Positions 46,570 to 55,295 are shown, counted from the first letter of the stretch. The stretch: DNA of 64,000 nt from Rhodospirillaceae bacterium (GCA_018662005.1 JABJHA010000027.1:1-64000), one strand, 5' to 3'. Made by a program: numbers and translations. Notes: generated from the sequence alone by a model not told the origin.

Positions 46570-47425
46570 CCAGCCGGAAGCCAATCAGAATGTGTTTGAT
46601 GGATGCGGGCCGGGAATGACGGGCGGCGGGACGGCAAATGCCGCAGCCCTTGTCATCCCAAGAACCGCCCTTGACCATAAAACGCCCGTTTCCGACGGCT
46701 TCGCTCGTCCATTCAAAAACCTGACCGCCGGCATCAAGCATCCCATATGGGCTGGCGCCATTGTCAAAGTTGCCAACGGGCACGGTATCAAAGGGCCCCT
46801 GATCGTGTGAGTTCAGACGCGCCGGATCAAAGTCATCTCCCCATGGGAAGCGCCGTCCGTCAGTTCCGCGGGCCGCCTTTTCCCATTCCGCCTCGCCGGG
46901 CAATCGCCACAATTGCCCGGTCTTGTTGCTGAGCCAGCGAGCATAGGTGCGCGCGTCGGCGTGGCTGACCAGCACCACCGGATGGTGCTCTCTGCCCGGT
47001 GGCGGGGTTTTCCCCTGCCAGGAAAATTTCCGGGTCCGTCCGAATGGATGGATCAAGCCGTATCCGGCCCATGTTGCTGCATCGACACCAGGCGGCGGAT
47101 ATCCGCTTTCCCTGACAAAAATCGCGTAAGCGGCGTTGCTGATCACATTTCGGGTGATGGCGAAGGCGGCGCTGTATGTGCTGTTTCTTGTCTCTTCGTT
47201 TTCATACCAACGCCCCTTGCGGGTGGCGCTATGACCATAGGCTTCCTCGTCCAGCGCGTATGCCGCTTGCCGTTCGGCGCGGTCCGAACCTTTGATGAAC
47301 GAACCGGCGGCGATGGTGATGGTTTTGGGTGCGGCGAATTCCTGCCCCCTGGCCGGGCCGGAAATGGGCAACACAAAGACCATCATGACAAAGAATATTG
47401 CCAGCCTGCTTGCAAATAAATTCAT
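46529..47425 (-). CDS. Exported SUMF1/formylglycine-generating enzyme-like protein
   Basis: A 298-residue protein with a signal peptide (IFFVMMVFVLPISG, cut near PARGQ) and a SUMF1/PvdO-type domain: YGLIHPFGRTRKFSW, HPVVLVSHADARTYARWLS, RLPGEAEWEKAARG, FPWGDDFD, FEWTSEAVG and MVKGGSWDD. True formylglycine enzymes have a Cys-x4-Cys pair just after KGGS; here the aligned stretch reads KGGSWDDKGCGICRPAAR with C261 and C264, so classical activity is uncertain. The family also includes periplasmic enzymes that modify other substrates. It is divergent from the CNPC-repeat cytochrome gene, about 145 bases away. Confidence 0.82.
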   Translation of the reverse strand: MNLFASRLAIFFVMMVFVLPISGPARGQEFAAPKTITIAAGSFIKGSDRAERQAAYALDEEAYGHSATRKGRWYENEETRNSTYSAAFAITRNVISNAAYAIFVRESGYPPPGVDAATWAGYGLIHPFGRTRKFSWQGKTPPPGREHHPVVLVSHADARTYARWLSNKTGQLWRLPGEAEWEKAARGTDGRRFPWGDDFDPARLNSHDQGPFDTVPVGNFDNGASPYGMLDAGGQVFEWTSEAVGNGRFMVKGGSWDDKGCGICRPAARHSRPASIKHILIGFRLVTLLPPADNQGSY

Positions 47426-47570
47426 GGACCAGATTAAACGCCAGAAACCCCTTTTTGGATGTCACAAACATGTGAAGAGCCGTGATTGGATTAACAGTGC
47501 CGGTTTTGGCATTTTTCCTGAAGTCAGTTTATGACTTTTGAAAAAAATAAATTAACAGGAGGTCGTGTCC

Positions 47571-48485
47571 GTGAAATCCCTTGAAGTGAAGCTGTTGTCT
47601 TCTACTGTTTTGCCAATCCTTTTTGGTGGCGGTTTTGTTTTAGGCGGCGCCCTTGTCGCACCGCAACCGGTACAGGCAGGCACGCCGGGCCTTGGCAATC
47701 TTAATCCTCCGGCGATTTCACGCGCCCAGGCCAATTTGTTGCATAAAACGGCATCGTGTAGTCCCTGTAATCCCTGCAATCCGTGTGCGGCAAAGAAAAA
47801 TCCGTGCAACCCGTGTAATCCCTGCGCAGCCAAGAACCCGTGCAATCCCTGTAACCCGTGTGCTGCCAAGAAAAACCCTTGTAACCCGTGCAATCCCTGT
47901 AATCCGTGTGCGGCCAAAAATAATCCGTGCAACCCGTGTGGCGCAAATACGTGTGGCGCCAATCCATGTGGCGCAAATGTCGACCCCAAGCTCGTCGTCC
48001 GTCCAAAAGGAACCATGTTGCACACGGGTGATACGACGGCACTTGTTCGTGAAGGTAAAAAGCTTTTCATGGACAACAAGCTGTCGACCAATGACATGTC
48101 CTGTCAGACATGCCACGAGGGTCTTGAGGCCTTTGAAAAGTCTTTTGCCAAACCCTTCCCGCACCAGGTTGCGATGGCTCAGGACACCAGTGGCATCAGT
48201 TCCGTTTCTTTGGATGAAATGGTTCAGTTCTGCATGGTCGTCCCCATGGAAGCTAAACCACTAGCCTGGGACTCACGCGAATTGGCGGCCATTACCGCCT
48301 ATACCGCAACCTTGCAGCAAGCCTATATCGCCAGGGGAGCAAATCCCTGCAATCCGTGCAACCCGTGTGCGGCCAAGAAAAACCCCTGCAATCCCTGTAA
48401 TCCATGTGCGGCAAAAAATCCCTGTAATCCATGTAATCCGTGTGCGGCAAAGAAAAACCCCTGCAACCCGTGCGCGGCAAATTAA
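47571..48485 (+). CDS. Exported cytochrome c with long CNPC repeat tracts on both sides
   Basis: A 304-residue protein. The signal peptide ([18 protein letters not shown], cut near VQA) is followed at about 63-143 by repeats of [10 protein letters not shown] and variants, with 18 cysteines. A single heme domain has CQTCH at 178-182 and resembles SoxA-like cytochromes in [18 protein letters not shown], then ELAAITAY. A second CNPC tract, with 11 cysteines, fills residues 258-304. About 32 cysteines occur in all. The start is the GTG at 47571, because AGGAGG (47557-47562) lies 8 bases before it; the GTG at 47565 is too close. Codons within the repeats differ, so the protein pattern is kept by selection. 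Confidence 0.85.
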   Translation: MKSLEVKLLSSTVLPILFGGGFVLGGALVAPQPVQAGTPGLGNLNPPAISRAQANLLHKTASCSPCNPCNPCAAKKNPCNPCNPCAAKNPCNPCNPCAAKKNPCNPCNPCNPCAAKNNPCNPCGANTCGANPCGANVDPKLVVRPKGTMLHTGDTTALVREGKKLFMDNKLSTNDMSCQTCHEGLEAFEKSFAKPFPHQVAMAQDTSGISSVSLDEMVQFCMVVPMEAKPLAWDSRELAAITAYTATLQQAYIARGANPCNPCNPCAAKKNPCNPCNPCAAKNPCNPCNPCAAKKNPCNPCAAN

Positions 48486-48526
48486 TCCCTTGAAACTCCT
48501 CGATAGAACCTGAAATGGAAACGAAA

Positions 48527-48823
48527 ATGTTTAAAACAAAACTCACCACCACTGCCCTCAGCCTAGCTCTTTTGACCGGCGTTGGCGCCGCCATCACCAT
48601 GACCCCGGCACAGGCCGCATCAGACATTCAACTGGCCGCTGCCGGTTGTTCAAAATGTAATCCGTGTGCAGCCAAGAACCCCTGCTGCCCACAACATCCC
48701 TGCAATCCTTGCAATCCGTGCGCTGCCAAGAAAAACAATCCCTGCAACCCGTGTGCGGCCAAGAACCCCTGCAATCCCTGCAACCCGTGCGCTGCTAAGA
48801 AAAACCCGTGTGCGGCGAATTAA
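48527..48823 (+). CDS. Small exported CNPC-repeat protein
   Basis: A 98-residue protein. The signal peptide ([19 protein letters not shown], cut near AQA) is followed by a mature part made almost wholly of CNPC, CNPCAAK and related units, with about 14 cysteines in roughly 65 residues. There is no heme motif and no charge-rich tail. I chose the ATG at 48527, with GGAAACG ahead; an ATG at 48515 would add four residues. It follows the heme protein with the same repeat and is ended by the terminator at 48861. It probably binds metal, or forms a disulfide-linked or extended structure; none of this is shown. Confidence 0.8.
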   Translation: MFKTKLTTTALSLALLTGVGAAITMTPAQAASDIQLAAAGCSKCNPCAAKNPCCPQHPCNPCNPCAAKKNNPCNPCAAKNPCNPCNPCAAKKNPCAAN

Positions 48824-48860
48824 TCCCTGCTCGGCTTCTTTAATTTCTCCCGCTCAAAGA

Positions 48861-48897
48861 ACGCGGACCTGTTTCGACCGGTCCGCGTTTTTTTTCG
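48861..48897 (+). terminator. Rho-independent terminator of the CNPC genes
   Basis: A perfect 9-bp stem, ACGCGGACC (48861-48869) and GGTCCGCGT (48880-48888), followed by a T run to 48895. It ends the two-gene CNPC unit. Confidence 0.88.
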
Positions 48898-48938
48898 TGC
48901 GACTTTGTAACCATTCCTTTTATTGTTAAAAGTAATCC

Positions 48939-49646
48939 ATGAACAAATCATCACTACCCAACCTGAAAGACGCCTCCAGGGAAGACTTGGAAATCATGCG
49001 TGAAGCGGGCTTGCAGATTCTGGAATGTTACCGGGTCTTGCAAAAATCTTCCGACAACATTGTCGGCGAGATATTGCGTGGAAATGAGCCGTTCGTCGAA
49101 CTTGATCATTATCCGACGGGCGATATCTATGATCCGGCCAGCCACAGCCAATACTACTACCACGCCCATCGGGAGGGCGAGCATGGCCACTTTCATACCT
49201 TCCTGCGTGAAGAGGGCATGGAGGCCGCCTGGCAACCTGTCGAACAGTCGCGCATGGATTATATGGATGAGCGTGGCGATACCATTTGCCACCTGATCGC
49301 CATCTCCATGGACCCGGCCGGTTATCCGCGCTCGCTGTTCACCGCCAATCGCTGGGTGACGGCGGAAAACTGGTACAGCGCCGAGGACACCATCGCCATG
49401 CTCGATCACTTCGAGATTGACCTGGTGCCTCCTTCGTGGCCCGTCAACATCTGGCTAAGCGCCATGCTGCGACTGTTCCGCCCACAAATTATCACCCTTG
49501 TCGGCGAACGCGACAAGGCCATCGAGCAATGGCGTGCCGATCATCCGGGCGAGGACGTCTTTGAAGATCGCGGGCTTGAAATCACCTCTGAATTGGCGAT
49601 CTCCGTCGAAGATCAGATCAATGCTCTCAACAAGGCCTTGAATTAA
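48939..49646 (+). CDS. Conserved hypothetical protein, possibly DUF6969
   Basis: A 235-residue cytoplasmic protein with a conserved-looking centre: [19 protein letters not shown], then [19 protein letters not shown]. The run of His, Tyr and Glu suggests a metal site. I believe it matches the family called DUF6969, but this is from memory and not certain. The C-terminal part is helical ([15 protein letters not shown]). It is convergent with recR, overlapping by four bases. No function can be stated. Confidence 0.65.
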   Translation: MNKSSLPNLKDASREDLEIMREAGLQILECYRVLQKSSDNIVGEILRGNEPFVELDHYPTGDIYDPASHSQYYYHAHREGEHGHFHTFLREEGMEAAWQPVEQSRMDYMDERGDTICHLIAISMDPAGYPRSLFTANRWVTAENWYSAEDTIAMLDHFEIDLVPPSWPVNIWLSAMLRLFRPQIITLVGERDKAIEQWRADHPGEDVFEDRGLEITSELAISVEDQINALNKALN

Positions 49647-50236
49647 AACGTATGACGGGCCTTCAGAGCAGCGCTCAAGGTGCCTTCGTCGAGATAATCC
49701 AGCTCCCCGCCAATAGGCACACCGTGGGCCAACCCTGAGACCTTGACGTTGCAATCGCTCAGACGTTCGGCAATGTAATGGGCCGTCGTCTGGCCATCGA
49801 CGGTGGCGTTGGTGGCCAGAATAACTTCCTGAACGACCTCTTCACGGGCCCGCTTGAGCAGGCCCGCAATGTTCAGGTCTTCGGGTCCGATGCCGTCAAG
49901 GGCCGACAGGGTGCCGCCCAGGATATGAAAGCGCCCGCCAAAGGCCGGGGTCCGCTCCAGCGCCCACAGATCGGCGACATCCTCGACAACGCAAATCAGG
50001 GCGTCGTTGCGTTTGGGGTTCCTGCACACGCCGCAAGGATCGCGGGTGTCGATATTGCCGCAGGTTGAACAGGTCGTCAGGTTCTCCCCTGCGTCTTCGA
50101 GGGCCTTTGTCAGAGGCACCAGAAGCGATTCACGACGCTTCATCAAATGCAAGACAGCGCGCCTGGCCGAACGCGGTCCCAGGCCCGGCAGTTTGGCCAG
50201 CAACTGGATCAGGCTGTCTATTTGGTTTTCAGCCAT
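49643..50236 (-). CDS. recR: Recombination protein RecR
   Basis: A 197-residue protein of the RecFOR pathway that helps load RecA. It has an N-terminal helix-hairpin-helix ([19 protein letters not shown]), a C4 zinc finger ([16 protein letters not shown]) and a Toprim domain beginning at [17 protein letters not shown]. The end, [20 protein letters not shown], is conserved. The ybaB gene lies directly upstream on the same strand, sharing one base. Confidence 0.96.
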   Translation of the reverse strand: MAENQIDSLIQLLAKLPGLGPRSARRAVLHLMKRRESLLVPLTKALEDAGENLTTCSTCGNIDTRDPCGVCRNPKRNDALICVVEDVADLWALERTPAFGGRFHILGGTLSALDGIGPEDLNIAGLLKRAREEVVQEVILATNATVDGQTTAHYIAERLSDCNVKVSGLAHGVPIGGELDYLDEGTLSAALKARHTF

Positions 50237-50559
50237 TAAAAAGGCAGCGTCATTCCAGGTGGCAATTGCAGGCCACCGGTCAGTTCCGACATCTTTTCCT
50301 GCATCACCGTCTCAACCTTGTTCTTGGCGTCATTGAAGGCCGCCGCGATCAGATCTTCCAGAACCGCGGCCTCGTCGGCGACAATCAGCGACGGATCGAT
50401 TTTGACGGCCCGGGTTTCGTGCTTGCCCGACAATGTTACCTCGACCATGCCGCCGCCAGCGGTGCCGGTCACCTCGACCGTGGTTAATTCATCTTGCAGG
50501 GATTTCATTTTATCCTGCATCTGTTGCGCCGATTTCATCATTGCGCCTAGATTTTTCAT
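50236..50559 (-). CDS. ybaB: YbaB/EbfC nucleoid-associated protein
   Basis: A 107-residue DNA-binding protein. The start [18 protein letters not shown] and the block [19 protein letters not shown] are standard for the family. I chose the ATG at 50557-50559 because it matches the family length; the longer frame adds residues that do not fit. It overlaps recR by one base. In many genomes it sits between dnaX and recR; here two other genes separate it from dnaX. Confidence 0.94.
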   Translation of the reverse strand: MKNLGAMMKSAQQMQDKMKSLQDELTTVEVTGTAGGGMVEVTLSGKHETRAVKIDPSLIVADEAAVLEDLIAAAFNDAKNKVETVMQEKMSELTGGLQLPPGMTLPF

Positions 50560-50627
50560 GGACTCTCTCTCTGTGGTCTTCGATGCTGGGAATCTGTAGC
50601 GCACACTTTATCTCAGCTGAGGGACCT

Positions 50628-51458
50628 ATGCAGCATCAAAACCTGTTTGTTTTCGATATTGAGACCATTGTCGACACCGAAGCGGTCCCCAACCTGACCG
50701 GTTTTGAAAGTCCTGACATTCAGGCCCGGCGCGAGGAGATTGAGCGCTATCACCTTGACATCACCGGCGGCAAAAACCCGTTCCCCCGCCAACCCTTCCA
50801 TAAAGTCGTGGCGATCAGTTTTCTTGAGGCGGAAATTGAGCGCGACAGCGCAGGGGAATCCTATCACTTGCGCGAGCTCAGGTCAGGCGGCGAGGCCGGG
50901 TTTGACGAGAAACAGCTTCTGCAGGGGTTCTTTAGCTACTTTGAGCGTCTGAAGCCGCGATTGGTCTCGTACAATGGCCGGGGCTTCGATTTGCCGGTCC
51001 TGAAATACCGGGCCATGGTTCACGGTATTCAGGCCCCCTGGCTTTATGACGCCGGCGACAAATGGAACTCTTACCAGTCACGCTATTCAGCCGACTGGCA
51101 TTGTGACCTGCTTGAGGTCCTGTCGGATTTTGGCGCTTCATCGCGGGGCAAGCTCAACGAGATCTGCGCGGTGCTGGGCTTCCCTGGCAAGTTCGGCGTC
51201 GATGGCTCGAAAGTCGCGACCATGTTTGACGCGGGCAAGGTTCAGGAAATTCGTGATTACTGCGAGACCGATGTGCTGAATACCTATCTGGTCTACTTAC
51301 GCCTGATGCAGCACAAGGGCACGTTATCGACAGATAACTACAACCACGCCCTGGCCGATATTATCGCGCTTATTGAAGCCGAAGGCGAAGCACGGCCCCA
51401 TCTTGCCGAATTTCTAGAGGCCTGGGGCGTCGCCTCAAACAATTCGTTCATGCTTTAA
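50628..51458 (+). CDS. 3'-5' exonuclease of the PolB-like DEDD family
   Basis: A 276-residue predicted exonuclease. The DEDD residues are visible: FDIETIVD at the N-terminus, YNGRGFDLPVLKYRA in the middle and YCETDVLNTYLVYLRL near the C-terminus. The KVVAISFLEAEIE block matches predicted exonucleases related to the PolB exonuclease domain. The ATG at 50628 is preceded by GAGGGA. It should trim single-stranded 3' ends; the biological substrate is unknown. The 3' end overlaps the GST gene by four bases. Confidence 0.87.
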   Translation: MQHQNLFVFDIETIVDTEAVPNLTGFESPDIQARREEIERYHLDITGGKNPFPRQPFHKVVAISFLEAEIERDSAGESYHLRELRSGGEAGFDEKQLLQGFFSYFERLKPRLVSYNGRGFDLPVLKYRAMVHGIQAPWLYDAGDKWNSYQSRYSADWHCDLLEVLSDFGASSRGKLNEICAVLGFPGKFGVDGSKVATMFDAGKVQEIRDYCETDVLNTYLVYLRLMQHKGTLSTDNYNHALADIIALIEAEGEARPHLAEFLEAWGVASNNSFML

Positions 51459-52093
51459 AGATATGGCGCTTTTATGCCTTCGCTGGCGAAGGCGCGCTGG
51501 ACAGCGGCGCGCGCTGTCATCAATTCCAGGGTTTTCCCCAGATGTTGCATGTCCCGGGGCGGGGTTTTCAAGGTTCTTCCAAAGCGCGCCACCATCAGCA
51601 GATAATAATCGGCAGCGCTAAACGTTTCACCCAGAAGGTAAGGACCACTGGCCGCCAGATGTTCATCAATGATGGTATAAAATTCGATCAGGCGGTTTTC
51701 TGCTGCTTGCTTGACGGCGGCGGCTCCTTCTGGGTCAGTGGTATACCGATCGCAATAATAATACATCAGGATATCAGGCTGGATGGTGTTGGTCAGGAAC
51801 ATCAACCACTTGTAAAAATGGGCCCGCTCAGGTGTGCCCAGAGCCGGGGCCAACCCGCAGTCAGGGTGTCCGTCAACCAAATGCAAACAGATGGCGGCGG
51901 CTTCAAACAACACCAGGTCGCCGTCAACCATAACCGGAATCCGGCCCGACGGATTGAGCTTCAGGTAAGCCGGTGACTTGTGGGCGTTCACGGAACGATC
52001 AACTTCGGTCAACTTGAAATCAAGGCCCAGCTCTTCGAGGATGAAATGCGGCGCAAGGTTGGCGTTGCCGGGGGCAAAATGAAGTTCGATCAT
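51455..52093 (-). CDS. Glutathione S-transferase family protein
   Basis: A 212-residue protein with a thioredoxin-like N-terminal domain (HFAPGNANLAPHFILEELGL, then NPSGRIPVMVDGDLVLFEAA with the cis-Pro and the Glu-Ala typical of GST_N) and an all-helical C-terminal domain (SAADYYLLMVARFGRTL). The substrate class cannot be told. It lies 29 bases after dnaX on the same strand and converges with the exonuclease gene. Confidence 0.9.
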   Translation of the reverse strand: MIELHFAPGNANLAPHFILEELGLDFKLTEVDRSVNAHKSPAYLKLNPSGRIPVMVDGDLVLFEAAAICLHLVDGHPDCGLAPALGTPERAHFYKWLMFLTNTIQPDILMYYYCDRYTTDPEGAAAVKQAAENRLIEFYTIIDEHLAASGPYLLGETFSAADYYLLMVARFGRTLKTPPRDMQHLGKTLELMTARAAVQRAFASEGIKAPYL

Positions 52094-52122
52094 AAAAGCC
52101 TGCTTTTTAAGTTGGGAAAAGG

Positions 52123-53844
52123 TCAGTTTTTCTGGACATCGTCAATGGTAGCACCCGGGAAGGTTTCGAGTACCGCCTTGACCAATGGGTGTTCACTTGC
52201 CTGGGCCCGCTGTGAAGCCTTGGCCGCGTCCCATTGCTGTTGCAGGGTTGGTGCGCCTGCTTCATTGGAGACGGTGACGACCCAGCGCCGCGAGGTATTT
52301 TCGCTGAGGAACTTGGCCATTTCGTACGGCAGTTCACGTTTTCCATGCTCGCCCAACCCAACCTCGACCCGCCCCGGCTCAAAATGAACCAGATGAACGT
52401 TATTGATGATGTTGGCGCGCAAAATGGCTTCGCGTTTTTCGTCGGCAAGTTCAGCCACCTGCTGCAGGTTTTCAGGATCGTTTGTGCCTGCTTCAGGGAA
52501 CGGTTCGGGTCCAAATTCCGGTTGCTGCTTCAGGGCCTGAACCTGATCACGGGCCGGTGCCGACGGGGGCGGTTGTTCTGGCGGCGGCGATGGCATGATT
52601 GCGGCAGGTGCTGCGGGGGGCGACGCGGCAGGGGGCGACGCGGTTGCTTGCGACGCTGTGTCGTCCTTGTTGTCAGCCATTTTTTTCAGTGCATCGGCCG
52701 GGGTCGGCAAATCGGTTACGTAGGCCAGACGCACCAGCACCATTTCGGCAGCCTGTACCGGCGAGGGAGCATTTCTGACCTCGGCCAGGCCTTTAAGCAG
52801 CATCTGCCAGGCCCGGGCAATGGCCGCCATGGATAATCTTTCCACCATGTCTTTGCCACTGACACGCTCAATTTCCGGAACACCCGGATCATCAGCGACC
52901 GAGGGTACAATCTTGATACGGGTCAGCCAGTGGGTTATGTCGAGCAGGTCTTCAATAACACTTGCCGGGTCGGCACCTTCCACATAAAGCTTTTCAAACA
53001 ATGCCAGGGCAGGTGCAATGTCGCCTTTTAACACCGCTTCCAACAGCATGAATGTTTGCGAGCGGTCGGCAAGGCCCAGCATGTCCCTGATTTGTTGTTC
53101 ACTAACTTCACCCGAACCATGGGCGATGGCCTGATCGAGCAGGCTTAAACCATCACGGACCGAGCCATCGGCGGCCCTGGCGATCAGGCTTAGAGCGCCT
53201 TCGTTGACCTGCGCCCCTTCTTTTCCTGCAATGCCGGCAAAGTGGCTGGTCAGGGTTTCGGTATCGACCCGCCTTAAATCGAAGCGCTGACAGCGGCTCA
53301 GGACGGTGACCGGAATTTTGCGGATTTCCGTCGTCGCGAAGATGAATTTGACATGTTCCGGCGGCTCTTCCAGGGTCTTGAGCAGGGCGTTGAAGGCGTT
53401 CTTGGAAAGCATGTGGACTTCATCGATGATGTAGACCTTGTAGCGGGCAGAGGTCGGCCGGTAGCGCACCCCTTCAATCAGTTCGCGAATGTCATCGACG
53501 CCGGTACGACTGGCGGCGTCCATTTCCAGAACATCCACATGACGATCTTCGGCAATCGCCGTGCAATGCTCGCAGACCCCGCACGGGGTCGCCGTCGGCC
53601 CGCCGGCACCATCCTCGCCAATACAGTTCAACACCCGGGCGATGATGCGGGCCGTCGTGGTTTTACCGACCCCGCGAACCCCGGTCAGAATAAAGGCGTG
53701 CGCCAGTCGACCCTGTTCGATGGCGTTGGTCAGGGTGCGGACCATGGCTTCCTGGCCGATGAGGCCCTCAAACGAGGTCGGACGGTACTTGCGGGCAAGG
53801 ACCGTATATTCGTCAGCTTGTTCGGATAAGGTCTGATCGGTCAT
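52123..53844 (-). CDS. dnaX: DNA polymerase III subunits gamma and tau
   Basis: A 573-residue AAA+ clamp loader. The ATPase part shows YRPTSFEGLIGQEAMV, Walker A GVRGVGKTTTARI, a zinc finger including CGVCEHC, Walker B IIDEVHMLS and sensor FATTEIRKIP. Domains I-III end near residue 365. A seven-A run follows at residues 387-389, CTG AAA AAA ATG, where a -1 slip would read AAT GGC TGA and stop. Downstream is a Pro/Ala-rich linker and a C-terminal domain for contact with DnaB and the polymerase. The SRP RNA gene is just upstream. Confidence 0.96.
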   Translation of the reverse strand: MTDQTLSEQADEYTVLARKYRPTSFEGLIGQEAMVRTLTNAIEQGRLAHAFILTGVRGVGKTTTARIIARVLNCIGEDGAGGPTATPCGVCEHCTAIAEDRHVDVLEMDAASRTGVDDIRELIEGVRYRPTSARYKVYIIDEVHMLSKNAFNALLKTLEEPPEHVKFIFATTEIRKIPVTVLSRCQRFDLRRVDTETLTSHFAGIAGKEGAQVNEGALSLIARAADGSVRDGLSLLDQAIAHGSGEVSEQQIRDMLGLADRSQTFMLLEAVLKGDIAPALALFEKLYVEGADPASVIEDLLDITHWLTRIKIVPSVADDPGVPEIERVSGKDMVERLSMAAIARAWQMLLKGLAEVRNAPSPVQAAEMVLVRLAYVTDLPTPADALKKMADNKDDTASQATASPPAASPPAAPAAIMPSPPPEQPPPSAPARDQVQALKQQPEFGPEPFPEAGTNDPENLQQVAELADEKREAILRANIINNVHLVHFEPGRVEVGLGEHGKRELPYEMAKFLSENTSRRWVVTVSNEAGAPTLQQQWDAAKASQRAQASEHPLVKAVLETFPGATIDDVQKN

Positions 53845-53865
53845 GTGCGATACGAAATTTTATTA

Positions 53866-53968
53866 AGGTGGGAGACCGGACGGGCGACCCGAACCGAATC
53901 TCGTTACGGCTGCTTCCTTCCGGATCTGACCGGGTTGGCGAGCAGTTCGTCCGCCGCCGATCTCCCGG
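53866..53968 (-). ncRNA. ffs: Signal recognition particle RNA, small bacterial type
   Basis: Read on the minus strand, the hallmark GGTCAGATCCGGAAGGAAGC is present, with the GGAA tetraloop flanked by symmetric and asymmetric internal loops that bind Ffh. The ends pair as GGGAGATCGG (53957-53966) with CCGGTCTCCC (53870-53879). The total of about 100 bases fits the short type without an Alu domain. Its neighbour dnaX is a typical alphaproteobacterial arrangement. The exact ends are not known. Confidence 0.93.
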
Positions 53969-53972
53969 TCGT

Positions 53973-54003
53973 ATTATAACAGTTCAGCGGGCGGGTCGGT
54001 CAA
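53973..54003 (-). promoter_or_regulatory. Promoter of the SRP RNA gene
   Basis: On the minus strand, TTGACC (54003-53998) and TATAAT (53978-53973) are separated by 19 bases, or 18 if the -10 is read as TTATAA. The -10 ends about seven bases before the paired 5' end of the RNA. Both hexamers are close to consensus, as expected for an abundant RNA. Confidence 0.65.
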
Positions 54004-54041
54004 TTGATTCCGGGCCGCTTTAGCCTGGTTTAGAAAAAAAA

Positions 54042-55295
54042 TCAGCCCGCGCCGTCAAACTTGTCCTCGCCAGCAGCGCCGCCGGAACCCGGATCCGTAA
54101 TAACCACGTCTGGCGGATCGGAATAGATATCGGCAGGGGGGCCATCAACAGGTTCATAACCATCAGGCAAGGCAAGGGGCGCCTTTGGTTGCGCCGGGGT
54201 GGCATCGGTCGGCGCTGGTGGCTGTAATTCCTCGACAAACAGTTCTTCTTCATCGTCAAGGGAAACGCCATCGGTTTTCTCCGGGGTCGTATCGACGACA
54301 GGCGCATCTTCCATCTTCACCGGTTCATCTTCCATCTGCATGGGTTCGTCGTCTGAATCCATGTCCGTGCCAAAATCAAGCGGGGCCCCCGGTTCGGAAG
54401 GATCTTCAACGGGGGCGCTGACCACTGGCACATCCGGTTCTGCATCGAGCGCCGGGTCCTCGAACATGCTGTCAACAGGGTCTGGCTGTTGGGAGGCATC
54501 CGGCTCAGGTTGCAAAGCGGGGTCTTCAAACAGGCTCTCGACCGGACCCTCGTCCGGCGCTGTTTCAACCGGGACTGTCGGCGAGGCGTCAATGGGCTGC
54601 TCAGGAGCAGGATCATCGAAAAGTCCACTTGGCGGCTCGGCGGGTTCTTCTTCCTGATCATCAAACAGGCCACCCGGTGATGGTGCGGGTTCTTCTTCCT
54701 GATCATCGAACAAGCCCGTCGGTTTGCTTTCCTCCCGGGTATCTTCGATCGGTTTACGCTCAAACAATTTCAGGTGATCTAGTGGGCTTATGGGCAATTC
54801 CTTGGGTGGTTCAATGGTGATGAAGCCACCGGAGCTACCAACCATCGCCAATGAGAACATCAATGAATTGTCATCAAATTCGTAAGAGCCGTCACGCACG
54901 GCAATGAGCCGAATTTCCGTTACCTTGCCAGCCGGGATCGAAACCCCCTTCAGACAGGAAACCTTTTCAAATTTACCGCCGTCAACCCTGACCCCGGCAA
55001 CGGCAACGGCCTGAAAAAATTCCATGGCCCGGAATGTATGACCAATGTCATCGGCATTTTCAATGGCCAGAACATAGGATTTTTCCTGCAGCAGCCCCAT
55101 GTAAACCGGCAGAAAATCGCCCTGGCGGATCCGCAAGTTGAGCTTCTTGGCCTGTTGCCAGTCGACGCCTTGCAAATACGTGCCATAAGCCGTTGTGCAG
55201 CGGCCACCGGAAAAGACGGAATTATCCGGGCCGTAGGCGCACGAAGACAGCGCGATCAACGCTAAAAACAGCGCGATGGGCCGAAAAGCCAGCAT
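54042..55295 (-). CDS. Acidic proline-rich lipoprotein with tandem repeats
   Basis: A 417-residue predicted lipoprotein: the N-terminus PIALFLALIALSSCAYG has the lipobox LSSC. Residues 30-170 form a globular part (YLQGVDWQQAKKLNLRIRQG and following). Residues 170-400 are low-complexity, rich in Glu, Asp and Pro, with repeats of GLFDDQEEEPA and variants (LFEDPALQPEP, MFEDPALDAEP). I do not recognise the family. The start is at the Met directly before the hydrophobic stretch (55293-55295); an upstream reading would delay the signal peptide by 26 residues. Confidence 0.72.
   Translation of the reverse strand: MLAFRPIALFLALIALSSCAYGPDNSVFSGGRCTTAYGTYLQGVDWQQAKKLNLRIRQGDFLPVYMGLLQEKSYVLAIENADDIGHTFRAMEFFQAVAVAGVRVDGGKFEKVSCLKGVSIPAGKVTEIRLIAVRDGSYEFDDNSLMFSLAMVGSSGGFITIEPPKELPISPLDHLKLFERKPIEDTREESKPTGLFDDQEEEPAPSPGGLFDDQEEEPAEPPSGLFDDPAPEQPIDASPTVPVETAPDEGPVESLFEDPALQPEPDASQQPDPVDSMFEDPALDAEPDVPVVSAPVEDPSEPGAPLDFGTDMDSDDEPMQMEDEPVKMEDAPVVDTTPEKTDGVSLDDEEELFVEELQPPAPTDATPAQPKAPLALPDGYEPVDGPPADIYSDPPDVVITDPGSGGAAGEDKFDGAG

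Noticed and set aside
47552-48164. Long open frames on the minus strand and in another plus frame across the CNPC gene
   Set aside because: They come from the biased repeat codons. They lack a signal peptide, a ribosome binding site and any family pattern, while the plus frame has AGGAGG, a signal peptide and a heme motif.
47757-48485. CRISPR-like array of short direct repeats
   Set aside because: Repeat units are 9-30 bases with no spacer structure and they keep one protein frame. They encode CNPC units.
54199-54657. Ser/Gly-rich open frame opposite the acidic lipoprotein
   Set aside because: It mirrors the Glu/Asp/Pro repeats of the real gene and has no start signal.
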